From: Gemmatimonadota bacterium
GTDB taxonomy: Bacteria; Gemmatimonadota; Gemmatimonadetes; Longimicrobiales; Longimicrobiaceae
DNA length: 5,401 bases
Reading direction: 5' to 3'
Assembly (NCBI GenBank): GCA_019240375.1
Contig: JAFAYN010000393.1
Span: 1-5,401 of the forward strand
Shown one piece after another: positions 1 through 5,401 of the stretch. Positions within the stretch are counted from its first letter, which is position 1; each line of letters begins with the position of its first letter. Below the pieces are notes generated by a model. That model had not been told where the DNA came from. It worked only from the letters and a program-made list of their open reading frames with translations, and searched no databases. The translations under genes and the position numbers were made by a program.

Positions 1-1515
<1,515 letters not shown>

Positions 1516-1539
1516 GATCTATATTCCCGTTATGCAGAG

Positions 1540-1585
1540 GTGCAGGCGGCCCGGAAGGCGGGCATCGCCTTCCAAGCGCCTGCAC
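1540..1585 (-). promoter_or_regulatory. Long RNA hairpin in the rpsG-fusA spacer
   Basis: In the mRNA sense, an outer 9-bp perfect stem (GTGCAGGCG at 1585-1577 with CGCCTGCAC at 1548-1540) encloses an inner 8-bp perfect stem (GGAAGGCG with CGCCTTCC) around a 5-nt loop. The 3 and 4 bases between the stems can form one G-C and two G-U pairs, leaving a single bulged C at 1549. The result is a near-continuous 20-bp hairpin. No U-tract follows, so it is not a canonical intrinsic terminator. It ends 24 nt before the fusA ATG and leaves the probable ribosome-binding site free. A role in fusA expression, RNA processing or mRNA stability is inference. Confidence 0.75.
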
Positions 1586-1606
1586 GCTCCGTCCTGTTGG
1601 CTTTAG

Positions 1607-2077
1607 TTACCAGCGGTAATGGGCGAAGGCCTTGTTGGCCTCGGCCATACGGTGCGTGTCGTCCTTCTTCTTGATCGTCGCACCCTCGTTCCGGCTCGCG
1701 GCCAGGAGCTCGGCGGCAAGGCGGTCGGACATGGTCTTCTCGCCGCGAGCGCGGGCATAGCCGACCAGCCAGCGCATCGCCAGCGCCTGACGGCGCTCCG
1801 GACGAACCTCGACCGGGACCTGGTAGGTGGCGCCGCCGACACGGCGGGACTTCACCTCGAGGACCGGCTTGGCGTTGTTCAGCGCCTGCTTGAAGACGGT
1901 CTCGGCCGGCTGGCCGGTCCGCTCTTCCAGCACCGTCATGGCGCCGTAGAAGATCCCCTCGGCGGTGGACTTCTTGCCGTCCAGCATGAGGGTGTTCACG
2001 AACTTGGTGACGACCTCGGAACCGTAGACCGGATCTGCGATGGTCGGGCGCTTGACTGCACGATTTCGACGGCTCAT
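1607..2077 (-). CDS. rpsG: 30S ribosomal protein S7
   Basis: S7 is the primary 16S rRNA-binding protein that nucleates assembly of the 30S head and lies next to the E-site tRNA. The 156-residue product has the usual bacterial length. It contains the family signature region [20 protein letters not shown] (15-34), the beta-hairpin segment [12 protein letters not shown] (80-91) and the conserved C-terminal end FAHYRW. The ATG at 2077 lies only 3 nt after the rpsL stop (TAA-GCC-ATG), so translational coupling to rpsL is likely. The purine-rich end of rpsL provides the ribosome-binding site. In E. coli, S7 represses its own operon by binding a spacer of about 100 nt between rpsL and rpsG. That spacer is absent here, so any S7 autoregulation would need another site. 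No anomalies are seen in the protein. Confidence 0.99.
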   Translation of the reverse strand: MSRRNRAVKRPTIADPVYGSEVVTKFVNTLMLDGKKSTAEGIFYGAMTVLEERTGQPAETVFKQALNNAKPVLEVKSRRVGGATYQVPVEVRPERRQALAMRWLVGYARARGEKTMSDRLAAELLAASRNEGATIKKKDDTHRMAEANKAFAHYRW

Positions 2078-2080
2078 GGC

Positions 2081-2503
2081 TTACTTCTTCCCCTTCCCCT
2101 TGGCCGGGGCGCCCTTGCCGGCGGCAGCACCCGCCTTAGGCCGCTTGGCGCCGTACTTGGAACGGCTCTGCCGACGATCGTTCACGCCGGAGGAGTCGAG
2201 CGTTCCACGGATGATGTGGTAGCGGACACCCGGGAGGTCCTTCACGCGACCGCCGCGGATCAGGACGATCGAGTGCTCCTGGAGGTTGTGACCCTCGCCG
2301 GGAATGTACGCCGTGACCTCGAACCCGTTGGTCAGCCGGACGCGGGCAACCTTCCGGAGGGCCGAGTTCGGCTTCTTCGGCGTGGTGGTGTAGACGCGCG
2401 TGCAGACGCCGCGCTTCTGCGGATTGTTCCGCATGGCGGGCGACTTGCTCTTGTTCTCGAGCGTCTGGCGTCCCTTGCGGACCAGCTGGTTGATCGTCGG
2501 CAT
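2081..2503 (-). CDS. rpsL: 30S ribosomal protein S12 with Lys-rich C-terminal extension
   Basis: S12 sits at the 30S decoding centre, supports codon-anticodon fidelity and is the classical target of streptomycin-resistance mutations. The 140-residue product aligns without gaps to the E. coli protein (124 residues) through KRPKA, then continues with about 16 extra Ala/Gly/Lys-rich residues ending GKGKK. Conserved blocks are [24 protein letters not shown] (positions 28-51, given here only as its known landmark), GEGHNLQEH (69-77) and [13 protein letters not shown] (84-96). Lys43 and Lys88, where resistance changes usually occur, are both wild type. Asp89, the residue methylthiolated by RimO in E. 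coli, is present. The ATG at 2503 matches the family N-terminus [10 protein letters not shown]. The upstream ribosome-binding match is weak: AAGG, 13 nt from the ATG. It is the first gene of the str operon, behind the promoter at 2596-2624. Confidence 0.99.
   Translation of the reverse strand: MPTINQLVRKGRQTLENKSKSPAMRNNPQKRGVCTRVYTTTPKKPNSALRKVARVRLTNGFEVTAYIPGEGHNLQEHSIVLIRGGRVKDLPGVRYHIIRGTLDSSGVNDRRQSRSKYGAKRPKAGAAAGKGAPAKGKGKK
2084..2100 (-). promoter_or_regulatory. Purine-rich ribosome-binding region for rpsG inside the end of rpsL
   Basis: The last codons of rpsL, encoding a Lys/Gly tail, read AGGGGAAGGGGAAGAAG immediately before TAAGCC and the rpsG ATG. The GGGGA nearest the start gives a Shine-Dalgarno-like match about 11 nt from the ATG. 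The S12 tail sequence therefore also serves as the translation signal for S7. The sequence is seen directly; its use as the initiation signal is inferred from position. Confidence 0.6.
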
Positions 2504-2528
2504 ACTAGATCAGGAGCCTTGATAGACG

Positions 2529-2563
2529 AAAAAAGACGGGCGAAGACACGCCGCGTCTTCGCC
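2529..2563 (-). terminator. Terminator-like hairpin in the rpsL leader (candidate attenuator)
   Basis: In the mRNA sense, GGCGAAGAC (2563-2555) pairs perfectly with GTCTTCGCC (2547-2539). One further G-U pair inside leaves a 5-nt loop. The stem is followed by CGTC and then six T residues (2534-2529). This resembles an intrinsic terminator, although the T-run starts 4 nt after the stem, which may weaken it. It lies downstream of the promoter at 2596-2624 and 25 nt before the rpsL ATG, so it is placed to cause premature termination in the leader. Two competing pairings are visible: TCGCC at 2585-2581 with GGCGA at 2563-2559, and AAGACG at 2559-2554 with CGTCTT at 2538-2533. Regulation by attenuation is inference. 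Confidence 0.65.
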
Positions 2564-2595
2564 GCCGCCAACAAAAGTTAGGCGACAGACTGGGT

Positions 2596-2624
2596 AATTT
2601 AGCCGGATACCCGCCACGTGTCAA
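2596..2624 (-). promoter_or_regulatory. Sigma70-type promoter of the str operon (rpsL-rpsG-fusA)
   Basis: A perfect -35 hexamer TTGACA (2624-2619) is followed by a 17-bp spacer and a -10 hexamer TAAATT (2601-2596), which matches TATAAT at four of six positions. Predicted transcription starts near 2591-2589, leaving a leader of about 86-88 nt before the rpsL ATG. The box lies between the methyltransferase stop and rpsL, on the correct strand. The spacing and the perfect -35 make this the best promoter candidate in the window. Confidence 0.8.
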
Positions 2625-2636
2625 TACTGGGCGGGT
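2609..2636. repeat. 7-bp inverted repeat flanking the -35 box
   Basis: ACCCGCC (2609-2615) and its exact reverse complement GGCGGGT (2630-2636) are separated by 14 bp that contain the -35 hexamer (2619-2624). The palindrome CACGTG (2615-2620) overlaps the same element. The arrangement could be an operator for a dimeric regulator or simply a chance GC-rich symmetry; no regulator is encoded nearby to decide. Confidence 0.4.
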
Positions 2637-2652
2637 CTCGGGCCTGCGAGCG

Positions 2653-2688
2653 CGAAGCGGCCCCGGATGCGTGCCCGGAGCCGCTTCG
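2653..2688 (-). terminator. Hairpin just downstream of the methyltransferase stop codon
   Basis: Starting 3 nt after the TGA at 2694-2692, CGAAGCGGCTCCGG (2688-2675) pairs with CCGGGGCCGCTTCG (2666-2653). This gives a 14-bp stem with one G-U pair and an 8-nt loop. No T-run follows on the minus strand. Four T residues follow it on the plus strand (2689-2692), where the G-U pair becomes a C-A mismatch. It probably marks the 3' end of the methyltransferase mRNA, separating it from the str promoter, but it is not a classical U-tailed terminator in that direction. Confidence 0.55.
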
Positions 2689-2691
2689 TTT

Positions 2692-3543
2692 TCAGACGTT
2701 CGAGTTCTGCGCGGCGCCCTCGCCGGCCCTGACGAGACTTCGGGCCTCCCCCGGCTCGCTCCGCTCGCAGACGGCGAGCATCATCCCCCCCCGCCGCTCC
2801 CACTCCACGGGTGTCCAGCCGTTCCGGGCGAGGTGCTCTTCCAGCACCGGCTGGGTGTATTCCCGCACGTGGTCCGCGTCGGTGTACCAGACGCAGGCGA
2901 GGTCGCGGCGCACCAGGTTCAGCGGGTCCGCGTCGAAGTCGGGGACCTCGACGATCAGCGTGGGAGCGACGGTGCGGATGGACCGGAGCAGCGAGTCGAC
3001 GTCCTCGATGTGCTCCAGCACCGCCACCAGCAGGGCGACGTCGAACTGCTCTCCCGGGAGCGCGGTGGTGACGTCGCCCACCCTGAACTCGATGTGACTC
3101 GACGTGTTCTGGCGTACGGCCTGCGCGATCAGCGTCCGGTCGTAGTCGATTCCCACCACGCGGCCGGCGTGGCGCCCCGCCATGTGGCACAGCCGGCCGG
3201 TGCCGCACCCGATGTCCACCACCGCGCCGCCCGCCGGGATCCACCTGGCGAGCAGGTCGTCCGACACGCAGTAGGTGGTGTTGCGGAAGGCGCCGCCGAA
3301 GGTCTGCCAGCTCAGCTCGTACGAGAAGCGCCAGCAGATCCAGTTCGCGTTGAGGAAGAACCGGAGGAGCGCGCGGTCTCCGACAATCCACCGTGCGACC
3401 TGGACGAGCCGGTAGGTGAGGGACAGCGCGATCCACCTCGGCTTGCGGCGCGGAAACGAGATGTCGGCCTCGGTCCGGGGAAACCCTCGCGCCGGGAAGC
3501 GGGGTGTCTCCGCTGGAAAACGTGGGACGGCTGAATGGTTCAT
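2692..3543 (-). CDS. Class I SAM-dependent methyltransferase, substrate unknown
   Basis: The 283-residue product has a Rossmann-type SAM-binding domain starting near residue 105. Motif I is VVDIGCGTG (108-116). The second strand VVGIDYD (129-135) has an acidic residue placed to bind the SAM ribose. GD at 156-157 follows, then FDVALLVAVLEHIED (167-181), typical of the Methyltransf_11/25 type, and a C-terminal REYTQPVLEEHLARNGW segment (227-243) also common in this fold. The first 35 residues are Pro/Arg-rich. Residues 37-101 contain six Trp and look helical, and may form the substrate-recognition part. The ATG at 3543 is the only ATG, GTG or TTG in frame before residue 93, so the start is set by exclusion although no clear ribosome-binding site precedes it. 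Codon use resembles its neighbours, so recent transfer is not indicated. It sits between rpoC and rpsL, where a methyltransferase is not usual. A role in modifying ribosomal RNA or protein, or a small molecule, cannot be decided from sequence. Confidence 0.9.
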   Translation of the reverse strand: MNHSAVPRFPAETPRFPARGFPRTEADISFPRRKPRWIALSLTYRLVQVARWIVGDRALLRFFLNANWICWRFSYELSWQTFGGAFRNTTYCVSDDLLARWIPAGGAVVDIGCGTGRLCHMAGRHAGRVVGIDYDRTLIAQAVRQNTSSHIEFRVGDVTTALPGEQFDVALLVAVLEHIEDVDSLLRSIRTVAPTLIVEVPDFDADPLNLVRRDLACVWYTDADHVREYTQPVLEEHLARNGWTPVEWERRGGMMLAVCERSEPGEARSLVRAGEGAAQNSNV

Positions 3544-3737
3544 GTCTCGGCGGCGGAGATGCTGTTGAGGGGAACGCGATGGGAAGCCTGGTGAATGCCC
3601 GGTCTACCGTCCCGATGGAAAGCACGCGGCTCGATATCCCGGCAAGGGAGCCGCTCCCCCTCGAATGTCGCTTCGGAGTGCAACTGAACTGCAGGAGGTT
3701 CTGCGGAGAAACTACACTGCGGTCGTCACTGCGAGTA
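3544..3737. other. Non-coding spacer upstream of the methyltransferase gene
   Basis: No convincing gene or sigma70 promoter is seen here on either strand. A 7-bp inverted repeat, GCGGCTC (3626-3632) with GAGCCGC (3648-3654), lies about 85 bp before the methyltransferase ATG. A small direct repeat CACTGCG is also present at about 3715-3721 and 3727-3733. The methyltransferase may be read from rpoC readthrough or from a promoter that does not match the sigma70 consensus. Confidence 0.4.
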
Positions 3738-3781
3738 GACCCGGGCGCGGGTGCCATGAAAACGACACCCGCGCCCGGACC
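3738..3781 (-). terminator. Strong hairpin downstream of rpoC
   Basis: CCGGGCGCGGGTG (3778-3766, mRNA sense) pairs perfectly over 13 bp with CACCCGCGCCCGG (3753-3741). Two G-U pairs and one G-C pair can extend the base to 3781/3738. The 12-nt loop contains TTTT. No T-run follows the stem. It starts about 35 nt after the rpoC stop and is the best candidate for the transcript end or a 3' stability structure of rpoC. Termination efficiency cannot be judged from sequence because of the missing T-run. Confidence 0.6.
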
Positions 3782-3807
3782 CGAGATCTACTTCCCCGAC
3801 GAAGAGG

Positions 3808-3829
3808 GGTGGAGGCTCACGCCTCCACC
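3808..3829 (-). other. Hairpin with the rpoC stop codon in its tetraloop
   Basis: In the mRNA sense, GGTGGAGGC (3829-3821) pairs perfectly with GCCTCCACC (3816-3808) around the loop GTGA. The loop includes the rpoC stop codon TGA (3819-3817) and fits the stable GNRA tetraloop class. The 5' arm encodes the last Val-Glu-Ala of RpoC. A partly overlapping CCCC/GGGG pairing (3806-3809 with 3794-3797) follows. The structure is seen directly; any effect on termination of translation or mRNA stability is inference. Confidence 0.6.
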
Positions 3830-5401
3830 GTCGCCTCGACCGGGGCCGGGGCCTCGACCACCGGCTCCGCGCCTTCCGGCGTGAAGTCCACGTCCTGGTA
3901 CCGGTAGATGCCGGTCCCGGCGGGGATCAGGTGGCCGATGATGATGTTCTCCTTCAGCCCCTGCAGGTTGTCGCGGGCGCCGCGGATCGCCGCGTCCGTG
4001 AGCACCCGGGTGGTCTCCTGGAAGGAGGCCGCCGAGATGAACGACTGCGTGGTCAGCGACGCCTTGGTGATTCCGAGCAGGAGCGGCTCGGAGATCGCCG
4101 GACGGAGCCCGCGGCCGAACGCCTCCTGGTTGATGTCCAGGAACACGGTGCGGTCCACCGTCTCGCCTTCCAGCAGCTCCGTCTCGCCCGGATCGGTGAT
4201 CCGGACCTTCTGGAGCATCTGGCGGACGATGACGCCGATGTGCTTGTCGTTGATCTTCACGCCCTGCAGCCGGTACACCTCCTGGACCTCGTTCAGGAGG
4301 TATTCCTGCACCGCGCGCGGCCCCTTGATCTTGAGGATGTCGTGCGGGTTCACCGGGCCCTCCGACAGGCGGTCGCCGGCGCGCACGAAGTCGCCCTCGT
4401 GCACCCGGAGGTGCTTGCCGACCGGCACCTCGTATACCCGCTCGTTCCCCGTGTCGGGGATGACGATCACCTCGCGCTTGCCGCGCTTGATGTCGCCGAA
4501 GCGCACCGTACCGTCCACCTCGGTGATGACCGCCGGGTCCTTGGGCTTGCGCGCCTCGAACAGCTCGGCGATTCGCGGCAGACCACCGGTGATGTCGCGC
4601 GTCTTGTACGCCTCGCGGGCGATCTTCGCCAGCGGGGCGCCGGGGACGATCTGCTCCCCGTCCTGCACCGTGAGCTGCGCGCCCACCGGGATGATGAACT
4701 CGCGCAGCTTGGTGTCCGTCGACGGGTCGCGGATCTCGATCATCGGGTGGAGCTTCTTGCTCCGGTCCTCGATGATGACCATCTGGCGGCGGCCGGTCGA
4801 CTCGTCCAGCTCCTCGCGAACGGTTTCCTCGTTCACGATGTCCTCGAAGCGCACCACGCCGCCGAAGTCGGCGACGATCGGCTCCGAGTACGGGTCCCAG
4901 GCGAAGAGCATGTCCCCGGTGACCACGTGCTGGGCGTCCTCCACGCTGATGGTGGCGCCGTACGGCACCGCCAGGCGGGAGCGGACCGTGCCCTCGGGCG
5001 TGCGCATGATGATCTCACCTTCGCGCGAGGTCACGATGCGCGCCCCTTCCGGCGTGGTCACGGTGGTGATGCGCTCGAACTGGGCGACGCCGTCCACCTT
5101 GCTCTTCCGCCCGGTGGTCGCCGCGATACGGGCCGCGGTGCCGCCGATGTGGAAGGTGCGCAGGGTGAGCTGCGTCCCCGGCTCGCCGATCGACTGCGCG
5201 GCCAGGATCCCGACCGCCTCGCCGATGTCCACCATCTCCATGGTGGCCAGGTTGCGGCCGTAGCACTGCCGGCACAGCCCGCGGCGCGAGTCGCAGGTGA
5301 GCACGCTGCGGATCTTGACCGACTGGATCCCCGCGTCCTCGATGACGTCCGCCGTCTCCTCGTCGATCAGGTCGCCCGCCTCGCAGAGGAGCTCGTTGTC
5401 G
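3817..5401 (-). CDS. rpoC: DNA-directed RNA polymerase subunit beta', C-terminal 527 residues, 5' end outside window
   Basis: Beta' carries the catalytic Mg site and mobile trigger loop of RNA polymerase. Only the C-terminal part is present, and the frame is open to the right edge. Residues below count from the first complete codon. CDSRRGLCRQCYG (36-48) supplies three of the four Cys ligands of the second zinc site; the first ligand lies upstream of the window. QSIGEPGTQLTLRTFHIGG (69-87) is the trigger-loop region. Between it and ITGGLPRIAELFEARKP (270-286) lie about 180 residues corresponding to the SI3-type insertion of E. coli. EVQEVYRLQGVKINDKHI (371-388), SFISAASFQETTRVLT (453-468, near the omega contact) and GLKENIIIGHLIPAGTG (481-497) follow. 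The end is an Ala/Pro/Glu-rich tail. A GTG at 5304 is an internal Val, not a start. The downstream hairpins suggest the rpoC transcript may end before the methyltransferase. Confidence 0.98.
   Translation of the reverse strand, partial: DNELLCEAGDLIDEETADVIEDAGIQSVKIRSVLTCDSRRGLCRQCYGRNLATMEMVDIGEAVGILAAQSIGEPGTQLTLRTFHIGGTAARIAATTGRKSKVDGVAQFERITTVTTPEGARIVTSREGEIIMRTPEGTVRSRLAVPYGATISVEDAQHVVTGDMLFAWDPYSEPIVADFGGVVRFEDIVNEETVREELDESTGRRQMVIIEDRSKKLHPMIEIRDPSTDTKLREFIIPVGAQLTVQDGEQIVPGAPLAKIAREAYKTRDITGGLPRIAELFEARKPKDPAVITEVDGTVRFGDIKRGKREVIVIPDTGNERVYEVPVGKHLRVHEGDFVRAGDRLSEGPVNPHDILKIKGPRAVQEYLLNEVQEVYRLQGVKINDKHIGVIVRQMLQKVRITDPGETELLEGETVDRTVFLDINQEAFGRGLRPAISEPLLLGITKASLTTQSFISAASFQETTRVLTDAAIRGARDNLQGLKENIIIGHLIPAGTGIYRYQDVDFTPEGAEPVVEAPAPVEATVEA

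Noticed and set aside
2509..2545. Second promoter between the leader terminator and rpsL (TATCAA as -10)
   Set aside because: No -35-like hexamer lies at suitable spacing. The TTGACA/TAAATT pair upstream is far better.
2332..2574. TTG-started minus-strand frame through the rpsL leader, considered as a leader peptide
   Set aside because: It has no ribosome-binding site and no stop before running far into rpsL in another frame, so it does not look like an attenuator peptide.
2621..3757. Minus-strand open frame of 378 codons, longer than the methyltransferase it overlaps
   Set aside because: Its product is Arg/Pro/Gly-rich without domains and runs into the str promoter. The other frame carries clear SAM-binding motifs, so this one is out of frame.
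3579..3884. Possible plus-strand small gene of 101 codons with a good ribosome-binding match (GAGGGG, 6 nt before ATG)
   Set aside because: Many third positions are A or T, unlike the neighbouring genes. It crosses the rpoC hairpins, and its end is antisense to the rpoC 3' end with a Pro/Arg-rich tail. Conservation data would be needed to revive it.
3908..5263. Plus-strand open frame of 451 codons
   Set aside because: It is antisense to rpoC, has a Ser/Arg/Thr-rich composition and shows no recognisable family; a GC-driven shadow.

Overview
The window carries part of the bacterial rpoBC-str (RNA polymerase / streptomycin) locus, with every supported gene on the minus strand. In transcription order, from the right edge to the left, it holds: the 3' part of rpoC (RNA polymerase beta' subunit, cut by the right edge); a spacer of about 270 bases with strong hairpins; a class I SAM-dependent methyltransferase gene of unknown substrate; a spacer of about 190 bases holding a hairpin, a sigma70-type promoter and a terminator-like leader; then rpsL (S12), rpsG (S7) and fusA (EF-G, cut by the left edge).

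Organism: a high-G+C bacterium, with G or C dominating third codon positions in all five genes. RpoC has a large insertion after the trigger-loop segment, like E. coli SI3, which argues against Actinobacteria, Firmicutes and Deinococcus. S12 has a Lys/Ala/Gly-rich C-terminal tail of about 16 residues. With the rpoC-(insert)-rpsL-rpsG-fusA order this suggests Gemmatimonadota (Longimicrobium-like), but that is inference without any database search. Acidobacteria or a high-GC proteobacterial relative are not excluded.

Working logic: rpoC encodes the active-site half of RNA polymerase. rpsL and rpsG encode 30S proteins of the decoding centre and head, and fusA encodes the translocase that moves the ribosome. 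rpsL and rpsG are only 3 nt apart and probably translationally coupled, while rpsG and fusA are separated by 91 nt containing a long near-perfect hairpin. A clear TTGACA-17-TAAATT promoter starts the str genes, but a hairpin plus T-run lies between it and the rpsL start codon, so the operon may be controlled by leader attenuation.

No mobile element, CRISPR array, tRNA or rRNA was seen. The core genes are ordinary. The less usual points are the methyltransferase inserted between rpoC and rpsL, the leader terminator, and the RNA structures in the spacers.
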